64,000 bases of DNA from an uncultured Polaribacter sp. (GTDB lineage Bacteria; Bacteroidota; Bacteroidia; Flavobacteriales; Flavobacteriaceae). Each line of letters starts with the position of its first letter. Position 1 is the first letter of the stretch. This document shows, piece after piece, positions 9,748-19,316 of the stretch. The notes below the pieces were generated by a model that was not told where the DNA came from, did no database searches, and saw only the letters and a list, made by a program, of their open reading frames with translations. The stretch is taken from positions 1-64,000 of the forward strand of contig NZ_CANMFI010000003.1 of the NCBI RefSeq assembly GCF_947497125.1, given 5' to 3'. A program made the translations under genes and the position numbers.

Positions 9748-9819
9748 AGCGAAAGACGGGATTTGAACCCGCGACCCCCACCTTGGCAAGGTGATGCTCT
9801 ACCCCTGAGCTACTTTCGC
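9748..9819 (-). tRNA. tRNA-Gly (anticodon GCC)
   Basis: A 72-nt tRNA on the minus strand: acceptor GCGAAAG/CTTTCGC, D-arm AGCTCAGGGGTAGAGC, anticodon loop TTGCCAA with anticodon GCC, and T-arm CGGGTTCAAATCCCG. It lies 17 nt upstream of tRNA-Leu in the same transcription unit. Confidence 0.96.
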
Positions 9820-9886
9820 AGTCTTTATTTTTATGAACTAAACTCTTAAAAAAGATAAACTAGAATATCTAATTATTAGAGCGGTG

Positions 9887-9916
9887 CAAATATAGTAAGT
9901 TTTGTGTCTTTTGCAA
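9887..9916 (-). promoter_or_regulatory. Promoter of the tRNA-Gly/tRNA-Leu unit
   Basis: On the minus strand the sequence TTG-N19-TATATTTG ends 67 bp before tRNA-Gly. This is an exact match to the Bacteroidetes housekeeping promoter consensus (TTG, 19-20 bp, TAnnTTTG). It serves as an internal reference for promoter calls elsewhere in the window. Confidence 0.8.
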
Positions 9917-10009
9917 ATTATTTTTTTACTTTTTTTTAAAAATAAATGAAGTTTTTTATAAGTACTTCTTTATGAGTTGCTAAAAAATATTTTATTTTTT
10001 TAATTAAAA

Positions 10010-10047
10010 TAAAAGAGGGAATTCTATTTAAAGAAATCCCTCTTTTA
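10010..10047 (-). terminator. Terminator of the MFS-SDR operon
   Basis: The inverted repeat AAAAGAGGGA/TCCCTCTTTT lies 30 bp after the SDR stop codon, and the minus-strand product continues into a T-rich run. Confidence 0.85.
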
Positions 10048-10076
10048 ATGATTTATCATTTGATAATGCTAACGTT

Positions 10077-10841
10077 TTAGATACCCAACGCCTGTCCACC
10101 ACCAATTTGGATAGTTTCTGCAGTAATAAAAGCAGCATCTTTACTTGCTAAGAAAGATACAACACCTGCTACATCTTCTGGTTTACCTAATCTACCTAAC
10201 ATAATATTGTTTGCCCAAGAAGCAAAAACTTCTGGTTTTGTAGCTTTAATTTGTGCATGAAAAGGGGTGTCTATAGTTCCTGGAGAAACTGCATTTACAC
10301 GAATACCATATTCTGCTAAATCTTTAGCCAAAGCTCTTGTAATTGCGTGAACACCTGCTTTAGAAGTTCCGTAAATACCTGCCCCTGGTCCACCTGCATT
10401 CCAACCTGCGTTAGAAGTATAGTTAATGATAGATGCATTATCACTTTTCTTTAAAAAAGGAATTGCCGCTCTAGATGCAAAAAAAGCTGAATCTAAGTTT
10501 AATGCCATTACAAATCTGTAAAATTCAGTAGTCATTTCCTCGAAACGAGATCTACCCCCTAATCCACCTGCATTGTTTACAAGTACATCAATTTTACCAT
10601 ATTTTTCTCCTATTTTATTAATGTTAGCAGTTACTTCATCTTCTTTAGTAACATCAAAACCATAATATTCTGCGTTAATACCAGCGTCTTTTAATTCTTT
10701 TAATCTTTCAACACCTGCTGCGTCATCTATACCATTCATTATTACGGTATATCCATCATGACCTAGTCTTTTGGCTACTTCAAAACCAATACCTCCTGTT
10801 GCTCCTGTTACTATTGCTACTTTACTACTTGTATTACTCAT
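10077..10841 (-). CDS. SDR oxidoreductase, probable DEH reductase
   Basis: Classical short-chain dehydrogenase of 254 aa. The cofactor motif is TGATGGIG (residues 13-20), then NNAGG, and the catalytic pair is in YGTSKAG. In alginate loci an enzyme of this size reduces 4-deoxy-L-erythro-5-hexoseulose uronate (DEH) to 2-keto-3-deoxygluconate with NAD(P)H. That role is inferred from position next to the uronate transporter and from operator sharing. It is the second gene of a two-gene operon with the MFS gene. A second SDR at 33.9 kb could share or split this role. Confidence 0.88.
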   Translation of the reverse strand: MSNTSSKVAIVTGATGGIGFEVAKRLGHDGYTVIMNGIDDAAGVERLKELKDAGINAEYYGFDVTKEDEVTANINKIGEKYGKIDVLVNNAGGLGGRSRFEEMTTEFYRFVMALNLDSAFFASRAAIPFLKKSDNASIINYTSNAGWNAGGPGAGIYGTSKAGVHAITRALAKDLAEYGIRVNAVSPGTIDTPFHAQIKATKPEVFASWANNIMLGRLGKPEDVAGVVSFLASKDAAFITAETIQIGGGQALGI

Positions 10842-10872
10842 AATTATATAATTTATACTTTAATAATTTATT

Positions 10873-12147
10873 TTATTCTTTTACTGGGCCAATATTTTTT
10901 ATGAAGAAAAATATTGATAAAACTCCTAAAACGACTGATACGCAAATTGCAATAAACGCTGGTGTATAAGAACTAGTTGTTATTTGACCAACAAACCAGT
11001 TCATAATCATCGGAGATACTGCTGCAACAGTTCCTGCTAAACCTGCTAGTGTGCCTACTGAAGGTCCTTTAAATAAATCGCTAGAAATTGTTTGAATATT
11101 ACCAATTGCAAATTGAAAACCAAATAAAGCTAATCCTGCAAAATAGATAAACATCATAAAATCATCTGCTTTTACCAAAGTAATAATACATACGAAAGCG
11201 ATTAGAATCATAAGACCACCTAAAGAAATTGTTATTTTTCTTGAGATATCAACACTTAACTTTTTCATCAACTTACCTGTAAATACTCCACCTAATATAC
11301 TACCAACAGCTGCCATTAAGTAAGAAATCCACATTGTATCTGCAATCTGTTCTATACTTAAATTGTATTTGCTATTTAGATATATTGGCATCCAACCTGC
11401 AAAGAACCACCATATTGGTTCAATAAAAAACCTACACATTAATACACCCCAAGATTCTTTATGACTTAATATTTTAAGTACAGGTAAACTTTTAGATTTT
11501 ACCTCAGTTACATTATCTGGCTTTTCTATTCTATCAGAAATGATTAAGTCTCTCTCTTCTTGTGTAACCCAAGGATGTTTTTCTGGTGTAGATTTATTTA
11601 AAAATAACCATGGAATAACCCAAAGAATCCCTACAGAACCTAATATGATGTAAGTAGTTTTCCATCCAAATCTTGTATACAAAAAAACAATAACAAAAGG
11701 AGCAATTACGTTTCCTATAGAAGCACCTGCGTTAAAGATACCTTGAGCTATCGCTCTCTCTTTAACAGGGAACCATTCTCCGTTACTTTTTACCGCTCCT
11801 GGCCAATTACCAGCTTCACCTAAACCTAACAAACCTCTAAAAATAGATAGAGATACAATTCCTCTGGCAAATGCATGAAAAGCAGAGGCAACAGACCAAA
11901 TTATTATTGAAACTGTAAAACCAAGCCTTGTTCCAATTTTATCATATAATTTACCTGAAGCAAATTTACCTATCGCATAACATGCCATAAATATATTCAG
12001 CATAATCGCATAGTCTGCCTTATCCATTCCAAGATCTTCACCCATTTCTGGCCACAAAAGAGCAAATGCAGTTCTATCTATATAATTTATTACAGTTGCA
12101 ATAAATATTAATACAATTATCCACCATCTTAAACCTTTTATTTTCAT
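10873..12147 (-). CDS. MFS transporter of the hexuronate (ACS) type
   Basis: A 12-helix inner-membrane symporter of 424 aa. The early signature NYIDRTAFALLWPEM and the loop GEAGNWPGAVKSNGEWFP are characteristic of the anion:cation symporter family that includes ExuT hexuronate and GudP glucarate transporters. In this locus it probably moves unsaturated uronate or DEH into the cytoplasm, where the adjacent SDR would reduce it. It is the first gene of the operon whose promoter carries the tandem TTGGT-nn-ACCAA operator at 12176-12200. Confidence 0.9.
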   Translation of the reverse strand: MKIKGLRWWIIVLIFIATVINYIDRTAFALLWPEMGEDLGMDKADYAIMLNIFMACYAIGKFASGKLYDKIGTRLGFTVSIIIWSVASAFHAFARGIVSLSIFRGLLGLGEAGNWPGAVKSNGEWFPVKERAIAQGIFNAGASIGNVIAPFVIVFLYTRFGWKTTYIILGSVGILWVIPWLFLNKSTPEKHPWVTQEERDLIISDRIEKPDNVTEVKSKSLPVLKILSHKESWGVLMCRFFIEPIWWFFAGWMPIYLNSKYNLSIEQIADTMWISYLMAAVGSILGGVFTGKLMKKLSVDISRKITISLGGLMILIAFVCIITLVKADDFMMFIYFAGLALFGFQFAIGNIQTISSDLFKGPSVGTLAGLAGTVAAVSPMIMNWFVGQITTSSYTPAFIAICVSVVLGVLSIFFFIKNIGPVKE

Positions 12148-12175
12148 AGTATGAACTGATTTTATATTTGTTAAA

Positions 12176-12205
12176 TTGGTTTACCAATTTGGTTTACCAA
12201 AAATA
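12176..12205 (-). promoter_or_regulatory. Promoter and tandem operator of the MFS-SDR operon
   Basis: Two perfect palindromes TTGGTTTACCAA at 12176-12187 and 12189-12200 are separated by one base. On the minus strand the -7 box TATTTTTG (12205-12198) shares its last bases with the first operator unit. Confidence 0.85.
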
Positions 12206-12292
12206 AGTAATTAATACGACATAACAGACCTATAAAGTTGTTATTTTTAGATTTTTACAAGAATGATAAAAAAGGAGACTATTTTACGATGC

Positions 12293-12997
12293 TTAAGATG
12301 ATTGATAGCAATATTGATACAGCTCTTTAAAATGATCTTTCATTTTCTGTTTAGCCAATTGAGGGTTTTGCTCTTTTATGGCATCAAATATTGCTTGATG
12401 TTCTGCAATACCTCTTTTAGAAAGCCCAGCATCACAAACATGATGTTTTTGAAAGTTTGTAATAATTTCAGGGATTATGATTAACATAAAATTATTCATA
12501 GTGCTGTTACCACTTGCTTTTGATATTGCTAGATGAAAAAGTAAATCTTCTTGTACAGCGTCTTCTTCGTTGAGTACTTTATTTTTATATGCTATTAAAG
12601 CTTCTTCAATATAGTTTAAATCTTTTTCTGTTCTTCTGGTTGCAGCAAGTCGAACAGTTTTTAACTCTAAAAGAATTCTTGTTTCTACCAAAGATTTAAA
12701 ATCTGGTTCATCTAAACGAAGAATGTCTTCTATCATTCCGTTCATTGCAATAACACCAATATTAGCTACAAACGTACCGCTTTGTGGTATGGATTTTAAG
12801 ATGCCATAGAACTCTAGTTTTTGTATAGCCTCTCTAATACTACTTCTAGAAACTTCAAATTTATCAGACAACATTCTTTCAGAAGGTAATTTGTCTCCTG
12901 GTTCTAGGTTTTTAAAATTAATTAACTCTCCTATTTTAGAAATAATTTCTTTTTGTGTGTTAGAGTTGTCTATTTTATTTAATACTTCTAATTTCAT
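12293..12997 (-). CDS. FadR-type GntR regulator of the alginate locus (copy 1)
   Basis: A 234-aa transcription factor. The winged helix reads KLPSERMLSDKFEVSRSSIR and is followed by an all-helical FCD ligand domain with EDLLFHLAISKASGN, the pattern that often carries metal or acid ligands. FadR-type proteins of the UxuR/ExuR branch bind uronates, and their operator resembles the palindromes in this locus. The ORF track starts at a TTG (13024). The ATG at 12997 gives the same MK-x-x-L start as the paralogue at 35.8 kb and is preferred. It is transcribed on its own, with no operator seen in front. Confidence 0.9.
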   Translation of the reverse strand: MKLEVLNKIDNSNTQKEIISKIGELINFKNLEPGDKLPSERMLSDKFEVSRSSIREAIQKLEFYGILKSIPQSGTFVANIGVIAMNGMIEDILRLDEPDFKSLVETRILLELKTVRLAATRRTEKDLNYIEEALIAYKNKVLNEEDAVQEDLLFHLAISKASGNSTMNNFMLIIIPEIITNFQKHHVCDAGLSKRGIAEHQAIFDAIKEQNPQLAKQKMKDHFKELYQYCYQSS

Positions 12998-13110
12998 ATT
13001 GTAAGCTTCACATTCAACAAGCAAAGATATTATTTTTTTTTTTTACATTTTATTCTAAAACACACATTATTATCTTTTTAATATGTATAATAATGTGTGT
13101 ATTTGTGTAT

Positions 13111-14100
13111 TTACATTGCTTCAATAACAACAGAGTCTACTCTTATTTCTTCATCACCACTATTATAACCAAAATCACCGCCACCGCCACCAGTTGATGG
13201 CCCGCCAATACCTCTTAATAAAAGTGCAACACTTGTGTTTGCGCCAGAATTAAAAGAGTAGGTGTTCGTTAAATATCCAGTATCGTCTGGGTTACTTTGT
13301 ACGGTTACATAAAGGTTATTAGCAGTATCTTCAACTTGACTAATTGAAGTGTAGCCAAAATCATCTTGTGGGTATTCTGCAGCTGTTGTAAAATATACAG
13401 GTGTGTAACCACTGATATAACCATTTCCTGCTAAAACTCTTAATTCAAATTGAGAAGGGTATGTTCCGCCAGATGGACTTTTAAAAGATGTAACAATTGT
13501 GATAGTATAATCTGCATTAGGTGCTACAGCAAATTCTTGATAAGCAAGATCTGGTTCGTTATTATCAAATTTAACAACATTGTCTGATCCACCGTTACCA
13601 GAACTTGATTCTCCTTGATCTCCAATACTTTTATTTATCCATCCTGCACAAGAACAATCAGAACCAGATGATTTAGCTTGTTTATCAAAATCAGCATTTA
13701 TTAAAATAGGGTCTGCAACGGCAGGAGCTTCTGGTTCTACAACTGTAATTTCTTCAGTGATTGTGTTTTCTACACCTAAATCATCTTTTGCAGTTAAAGA
13801 AACGGTGTAAGTTCCTTCACCTGAGTAAATATTATTAGGTTCTAAATCGGTTGAAGTATTTCCATCACCAAAATTCCAAGCATAACTTGTAGCGCTTATA
13901 GATTGATTGTTAAAGCTATAAGTTTTCCATGCGTCTGGACTACCTTCACCTTGTGCATAAGTAAATTTTGCTTCAGGTGGAGTAGCATCTGCAATAGAAC
14001 CTGCCTCAGGTAATTCATATTTCTCTATAATATCGCAACCCTGAAAAATAGTAATTGCTACTATTGCTGCTACGTAAATTATTTTTTTATTTATTGACAT
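13111..14100 (-). CDS. PKD-domain lipoprotein, probable surface glycan-binding protein
   Basis: A 329-aa lipoprotein (signal peptide, lipobox IFQGC, Cys22). A PKD domain spans about 45-125 (YAWNFGDGNTS ... GTYTVSLTAKD). The C-terminal part is a beta-rich module of carbohydrate-binding appearance with a Gly-rich stretch, and no lyase motif is seen. It is the third gene after susC and susD, the place usually filled by a SusE/SusF-like surface glycan-binding protein. Binding of alginate is inferred from this position. Confidence 0.82.
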   Translation of the reverse strand: MSINKKIIYVAAIVAITIFQGCDIIEKYELPEAGSIADATPPEAKFTYAQGEGSPDAWKTYSFNNQSISATSYAWNFGDGNTSTDLEPNNIYSGEGTYTVSLTAKDDLGVENTITEEITVVEPEAPAVADPILINADFDKQAKSSGSDCSCAGWINKSIGDQGESSSGNGGSDNVVKFDNNEPDLAYQEFAVAPNADYTITIVTSFKSPSGGTYPSQFELRVLAGNGYISGYTPVYFTTAAEYPQDDFGYTSISQVEDTANNLYVTVQSNPDDTGYLTNTYSFNSGANTSVALLLRGIGGPSTGGGGGDFGYNSGDEEIRVDSVVIEAM

Positions 14101-14134
14101 AATTATATTGTTTTAATTATTTTTTTATTAAAGT

Positions 14135-15577
14135 CTAGTTATATCCTGGGTTTTGAGTTAAAACACCATTACTTAAACCAATTTCATTTTGTGGTATTGG
14201 CAATAACAAATCCGTAGAACTAAAGCTTCCGCCAGTTGCTGCAGAAAAAGCAGAAAGTACTTCCTGTGCTTTTCCTAATCGAATTAGATCGAATAGCCTG
14301 TGGTTTTCGAATGCTAATTCTACACGTCTTTCGTCTAATAATTCTTGTAAAGTAATTTCTGTTACCGGTGTTGGTAAGCCAGCTCTATTTCTAACTTTTT
14401 GAAAAGAAGTAATTGCTGCTCCCGAACTAGTTTCTGTTCCGCCCGCTAAAATAGCTTCTACATGCATTAGTAATATGTCTGAATATCTTAAAACGATCCA
14501 ATCATTACCTGCTAATCTTGGATCAATTCCATCAAATGTTTTACCATCTGCACCACCATCTTCACCGTTTGGTAAATATTTTGCTACTTGGTTTTGCGTA
14601 ATTTGAACAAGATCATTTCTGTAAGAAACACTTGTTCTATCACCGCCTAATAGATCTAAAGCTGCTTTTGCATCATTGGTAACATAATTTACTCCGACAG
14701 TTCGCCCAACTCCATTTAAGAATTCTGCAGAAAAATTTTGACTGTCTTGCGTAATTCCTTGAATAAAACCTATCGAAAAAATAACTTCATTATTATCTTC
14801 TTTATAGAAAACATCACTATAATTTGGTTCAAGAATATAACCACTTTCCATTACATCTTCTAAAAGTAACTGTGCTTTTATATATTCTTTTGTTGTTAAA
14901 TACACTTTTGCAAGTAAGCCTTGAGCACCAGCTTTAGAAGCTCTATTTTTAGATCCACCATTCTCAAGGTGTTCTACAGCAAACTTAAAATCTTCAATAA
15001 TAAAATCATAAATTTGATTTGTAGGTACTCTTGTAAATTGAATCTCAAGATCTTCGGGAGTTAATACTTTATCTACCAGAGGTATATCTCCGTATAAACG
15101 AACCATGTTAAAGTATGTATATGCTCTTATAAATCTTGCTTCAGCCTCATATTTATTTTTATTAGCTGCAGAAACAACGTCTAAGTTTTCTAAAACTTTA
15201 TTTGCTCTAAAAATTACATTGTAAAAACTTCTGTAATGATCGGCAACCAAGCCGTTTTCTGGTTGAACTCTAAAGAAATCAAAATCAGAAGCTTCTCCTT
15301 CACCACTTTTTGTTCTTGTATTATCACTTCTCATTTCTGTCACATAAAATTCCATTTGAATTCCATGGTTTGTGTCAGAGCGTGTGTCATTAACACCTTG
15401 TATACCATCGTACATATTAATAATACCAGAAAAAACTTGTTCTTCTGTATTGTAATAGTTTGCACCACTAACAGCTGCTGTTGGCACTGGATTCAAAAAA
15501 TCGTCACTACAAGAAACTGTGCTAAACAAAACTCCTAATAATGCTATAATTTTTATTTGTTTTTTAATTGTTTTCAT
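14135..15577 (-). CDS. SusD/RagB-family lipoprotein (pair 1)
   Basis: Outer-membrane glycan-capture lipoprotein of 480 aa that works as the lid of the SusC channel. The lipobox is FSTVSC, followed by SDDFLNPVPTAAVSG, a typical SusD start. TPR-like helices (AEARFIRAYTYFNMVRLYGDIPLV) and the C-terminal signature DERRVELAFENHRLFDLIRLGKA confirm the family. It lies 14 bp after susC in the same operon. It differs strongly from the second SusD at 30.8 kb, so the pairs may take different oligomers. Confidence 0.95.
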   Translation of the reverse strand: MKTIKKQIKIIALLGVLFSTVSCSDDFLNPVPTAAVSGANYYNTEEQVFSGIINMYDGIQGVNDTRSDTNHGIQMEFYVTEMRSDNTRTKSGEGEASDFDFFRVQPENGLVADHYRSFYNVIFRANKVLENLDVVSAANKNKYEAEARFIRAYTYFNMVRLYGDIPLVDKVLTPEDLEIQFTRVPTNQIYDFIIEDFKFAVEHLENGGSKNRASKAGAQGLLAKVYLTTKEYIKAQLLLEDVMESGYILEPNYSDVFYKEDNNEVIFSIGFIQGITQDSQNFSAEFLNGVGRTVGVNYVTNDAKAALDLLGGDRTSVSYRNDLVQITQNQVAKYLPNGEDGGADGKTFDGIDPRLAGNDWIVLRYSDILLMHVEAILAGGTETSSGAAITSFQKVRNRAGLPTPVTEITLQELLDERRVELAFENHRLFDLIRLGKAQEVLSAFSAATGGSFSSTDLLLPIPQNEIGLSNGVLTQNPGYN

Positions 15578-15591
15578 TTGTATTGATTTTT

Positions 15592-18500
15592 TTAAAATTC
15601 GATATTTAACCCAATAGTAACTGTTCTGTTAATTGGAGAACCAGCTCTTTGATATCCAAAAGTTGTTGCTGATGTTGTATTAATAGATTCTGGATTAAAA
15701 CCTGTATAATCACTTGCTGTTAAATACATAAGGTTTTGTCCTGAAGCAAATAACCTAAGTTTAGATATTTTTAATTTTGAAGTAATATCACTATTAAAAG
15801 TATATCCTAAATTAACAGTTCTTAACGCAATGTATGAAGCATCTTGAATAATATCATTAGTAAATATTTTTTGCTTAATTAGATGTTGATCTGGAGTAGA
15901 AGATATAAAATCTTGAGCAGAACCAAACTGATTAAATAAATATTGATCACCCATGTTTCTTACTTCTGCTCCATGGCTTCCTTGAAACATAAAGCTACCA
16001 TCAAAGCCACCAATCTTAAACTCATTGGTAACACTCCAAACTAAATCTGGATAAGGGTCTCCTAATATTGTTTTATCGTCATTATCAATAACACCATCAC
16101 CGTTTAAATCTTTTACATATACATCTTGAGCTTCTGCGCCGATTGGATGATATGGATCAGAGATATATTCTAAAGGGATGTCTCTATCAACTACCCAACC
16201 ATAAAAAGAAGAAATTGGGTTTCCTACTTGATTTATCCATTCTGCTGCTCTTTTCGTATCTACATTTTGAATTTGACCATTAGAATCAGCAAAATCTAAT
16301 AATTCATTTTTGTTTCTTGAAGCTATTAAAGTTGTACCCCATTTAAAGTTTTGTTTCGAAATATTTTTTGTTCTTATTTCTAATTCAACACCACTATTTC
16401 TCACTTCACCCAGGTTAGACACTGCTTCTACAAATCCTGTTGTAGCAGAAACTGGATTAAAAAGTAATAACTGATCACTTGTTCTTTGGTAGTAATCTAT
16501 AGAACCAGAAATTCTATTATTAAAAAAGCCAAAGTCTATCGCCGGGTTAATTTCAATTGATCTTTCCCATTGTAAATTCGCATTTTCAATATTAATTGGA
16601 TTAAATCCTCCAACAATATTATTATCGATAACAGCTGTAGAGGACTGAATTAATGATAAATATGGGTAACTATCTACAACCGGATCTCCAGTTCTTAAAT
16701 TAGGGTTACCAGTAGTACCGTAACTAAATCTTAATTTTAAAAAGTTTAATATTTTACTATTTTTTAAGAAATCTTCTTTAGTAACTGTCCATCCAGCAGA
16801 AACTGCAGGAAAATTACCATATTTCTGGTTGGGACCAAAAGAAGAATATCCGTCACGTCTAAAACTAAGAGATACTAAATATTTGTCATCAAAAGCATAA
16901 TTAAATCTACCAAGATAAGACTGTAAAGCTCTTTCATATTTATAAGATTGTGCATCAGCAATTAAGGTTGCTCCTGAGATAGTTTGAATTAAATCAGATT
17001 CGTATCCTGTACCTCTAGAGCTCTCGAACTCCCAGTTCCATTTTTCTCTAGAAATACCAGCTATAGCATTTATTTCATGCTTACCAAATTCTTTATTATA
17101 AGTTAACAAATTATCTAATACATAGTGAATTCTGTTTTCCGAAGATAAATCAAGCTGTGCTGCTGCTGCACCATTTCTACTTGCTTTTACACCTTGCCAG
17201 CGATCTCTTTTTGTATTACCAAAATCTACAGAAAGACTCGATTTAAAATTAAGTCCTTTTGCTAATTTATACTTGGCATTAAAACTACTTAGTAATTTAA
17301 ATTTATAGTCGTTTCTATTTCTTTCTAAAACTTTTGCAGCAGGATTTGTATTTGATGTATTACTGATATCTACCAAAGTACTTCCGTCTCCATACAAATC
17401 ATAGTTGTCAAAATGACGTTGTGTTGCATAATCTCCTACTTTTACATCAGGATAAATATTTCTATCTACATACTGTATTGTGTTTTCATCATGATATACT
17501 GGCAACCAAGGTGTTTGTCTTAAAATATCATGAGTAGAACCATCAAAACGTCTTCTGTCTGAGTAAGAAGGTGCTATATTAGCTCCAAAAGACAATCTGT
17601 CATTTAACTTAGTATCTACTTTTATTCTCATAGAGTACTTGCTAAATTCATCTGTTAGTAATACACCTTCATCTTTTTGGTATCCTAGAGAAACACTAAA
17701 TTTTGTATTTTCACTACCACCTCTAGCTCCAAAAGAGTGGCTTTCTATGATACCTCCGTCAAAAATAACATCTTGCCAATCTCTATCTATACCTATTAAT
17801 TGTTTGTATTTAGTTTTGTCTGATAAAGACCCAACAGCAGCTAATTCTCTTTCTGCACTTTCTGCTATAGAGAAGTAATATTTACTACTTTGTCTTGCTT
17901 CTTTAAAACCTGTAAAAGTGTTATAGCTAAATTTTGTTTTCCCTTCTTTACCACTTTTTGTAGTAATTAAAACCACACCATTACCACCTCTAGACCCATA
18001 AATGGCACCTGAAGCAGCATCTTTTAATACTTCAAAAGATTCAACGTCATTCATGTCAATATTGGTTAAAAAATCACTACCAACCACCACACCATCAACA
18101 ACAATTGCTGGGTCAGAACTACCAGAGATAGAGCCTGTTCCTCTAATTCTAATGGTAGGTGCAGATCCTGCTTCTCCTTCTGTTGCCTGAATATTTACAC
18201 CAGATACTTGCCCAACTAAAGCCTCATCAACTCTAGCAACAGCAATTTGGTCTAATTTTTCACTTTTTACCTTGGAGATTGCACCTGTTAAATGGCTTTT
18301 CTTTTGAGTACCATACCCAACGATTACAATTTCTTCTAAGACATTATCATCGTCTTCTAAAAAAACATTAATTGTTTTTTGATTTACAAATGGTACTTTC
18401 TTAGTTTTAAAACCTAAATAAGAAAATTGAATAATTTCTCCTTGTTTTATTTTGATTTGATAATTACCATCAAAATCTGTGCTGGTTCCTTTATTTGTGC

Positions 18501-18645
18501 CAATAATAATAACATTAGCCCCTAAAATAGGTTCTCCGTCAGATTGCGATGTAACAGTACCTTTAATGGTTACTTCATTTTGAGCACTAGCTGTTGCGCA
18601 AAATAAAAGTAAAACAATAAAGGTAGACTTCATTTTTAAATTCAT
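15592..18645 (-). CDS. SusC/RagA TonB-dependent receptor (pair 1)
   Basis: Outer-membrane barrel of 1017 aa for TonB-driven import of oligosaccharides. A signal peptide is followed by a carboxypeptidase-D-like regulatory domain (VTIKGTVTSQSDGEPILGAN), the TonB box region EEIVIVGYGTQKKSHLTG, and the plug motif NDVESFEVLKDAASGAIYGS with GGNGVVLITTK. The barrel ends in an aromatic-terminated strand (TVTIGLNIEF). It is first in the susC-susD-PKD operon behind a tandem operator at 18776-18800. Alginate oligomers as substrate are inferred from context. Confidence 0.96.
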   Translation of the reverse strand: MNLKMKSTFIVLLLFCATASAQNEVTIKGTVTSQSDGEPILGANVIIIGTNKGTSTDFDGNYQIKIKQGEIIQFSYLGFKTKKVPFVNQKTINVFLEDDDNVLEEIVIVGYGTQKKSHLTGAISKVKSEKLDQIAVARVDEALVGQVSGVNIQATEGEAGSAPTIRIRGTGSISGSSDPAIVVDGVVVGSDFLTNIDMNDVESFEVLKDAASGAIYGSRGGNGVVLITTKSGKEGKTKFSYNTFTGFKEARQSSKYYFSIAESAERELAAVGSLSDKTKYKQLIGIDRDWQDVIFDGGIIESHSFGARGGSENTKFSVSLGYQKDEGVLLTDEFSKYSMRIKVDTKLNDRLSFGANIAPSYSDRRRFDGSTHDILRQTPWLPVYHDENTIQYVDRNIYPDVKVGDYATQRHFDNYDLYGDGSTLVDISNTSNTNPAAKVLERNRNDYKFKLLSSFNAKYKLAKGLNFKSSLSVDFGNTKRDRWQGVKASRNGAAAAQLDLSSENRIHYVLDNLLTYNKEFGKHEINAIAGISREKWNWEFESSRGTGYESDLIQTISGATLIADAQSYKYERALQSYLGRFNYAFDDKYLVSLSFRRDGYSSFGPNQKYGNFPAVSAGWTVTKEDFLKNSKILNFLKLRFSYGTTGNPNLRTGDPVVDSYPYLSLIQSSTAVIDNNIVGGFNPINIENANLQWERSIEINPAIDFGFFNNRISGSIDYYQRTSDQLLLFNPVSATTGFVEAVSNLGEVRNSGVELEIRTKNISKQNFKWGTTLIASRNKNELLDFADSNGQIQNVDTKRAAEWINQVGNPISSFYGWVVDRDIPLEYISDPYHPIGAEAQDVYVKDLNGDGVIDNDDKTILGDPYPDLVWSVTNEFKIGGFDGSFMFQGSHGAEVRNMGDQYLFNQFGSAQDFISSTPDQHLIKQKIFTNDIIQDASYIALRTVNLGYTFNSDITSKLKISKLRLFASGQNLMYLTASDYTGFNPESINTTSATTFGYQRAGSPINRTVTIGLNIEF

Positions 18646-18775
18646 AATTAATTGTTTTGAATTATACTTTAAGGTTAATTTATAAAGATCTCTAATGATC
18701 TTTTCTTTTTTAGATTTTAGTGAAAAAACGCTGTTTTACCCTATGTTTTAAGGAATAATAATTTATTTTCACGGT

Positions 18776-18805
18776 TTGGTTAACCAATCTGGTTATCCAA
18801 ATATA
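18776..18805 (-). promoter_or_regulatory. Promoter and tandem operator of susCD pair 1
   Basis: Units TTGGTTAACCAA (18776-18787) and CTGGTTATCCAA (18789-18800) lie 13 bp apart centre to centre. The minus-strand -7 box TATATTTG (18805-18798) overlaps the first unit. The transcript would have a 5' leader of about 150 nt before susC. Confidence 0.82.
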
Positions 18806-18845
18806 GTTTTTTTATTTTACTAATAAAAAAAAATGTTAATTATTT

Positions 18846-18898
18846 CAAAAAAAACTCTTAAAACAAAAGTATTTTAAACTTTATTCTGAGAGTTTTTT
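18846..18898 (-). terminator. Terminator of the PL17-kdgF operon
   Basis: Inverted repeat AAAAACTCT/AGAGTTTTT with a loop of about 30 nt and a T run on the minus strand, just after the kdgF stop codon. Confidence 0.65.
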
Positions 18899-18921
18899 AA
18901 GATCAAAAAATTTATTATTGT

Positions 18922-19296
18922 CTATTTTTTGTCACTAAAATAAGAAGGCCCGTCACCTGTTAAAAAATCTTCTCTAACTGGGCTAAAAGTATCAATCAAC
19001 TGTCCTTCTTCAAGGCAAACAGCACTGTGTAATAAATTTGGTTCTATATAAACACCATCTCCAGCTTCTACAATTTTTTTTACGCCATCAATTTCAAATT
19101 CAAATTTACCAGAAACACAATAGGTTGCTTGCGTATGAAAATGTTGATGTGGCGCTCCTAAAGCTCCTTTATCAAATTTAACACTTACCATCATGATTTG
19201 ATTGTCGTATCCTAAAAATTTTCTTGAGACTCCACCACCTAGTTTTTCCCATTCTAACTCGTTTGCATTGATGTATTTTTCGCTAAATCGTTTCAT
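18922..19296 (-). CDS. kdgF: KdgF-type cupin, unsaturated uronate linearising enzyme
   Basis: A small single-domain cupin of 124 aa. The metal site motif PHQHFHTQATYCVSGKFEFE carries two His and the Gln/Glu region, and LLHSAV gives the third His. KdgF proteins open 4,5-unsaturated monouronates from alginate or pectin lyases to the linear ketone DEH. This fits its place 20 bp after the oligoalginate lyase gene, whose product it would use. Both share the operator at 21599. Confidence 0.92.
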   Translation of the reverse strand: MKRFSEKYINANELEWEKLGGGVSRKFLGYDNQIMMVSVKFDKGALGAPHQHFHTQATYCVSGKFEFEIDGVKKIVEAGDGVYIEPNLLHSAVCLEEGQLIDTFSPVREDFLTGDGPSYFSDKK

Positions 19297-19316
19297 TGTT
19301 TTTACTTTTTTATGAT

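Noticed and set aside
9645-9819. tRNA genes as an attachment site for an integrated element
   Set aside because: No integrase gene and no repeat of the tRNA 3' end was found. The following genes are a PUL with normal composition.
12998-13024. TTG start of the GntR gene at 13024
   Set aside because: The ATG at 12997 matches the start of the paralogue, and the extra nine codons have no similarity to it.
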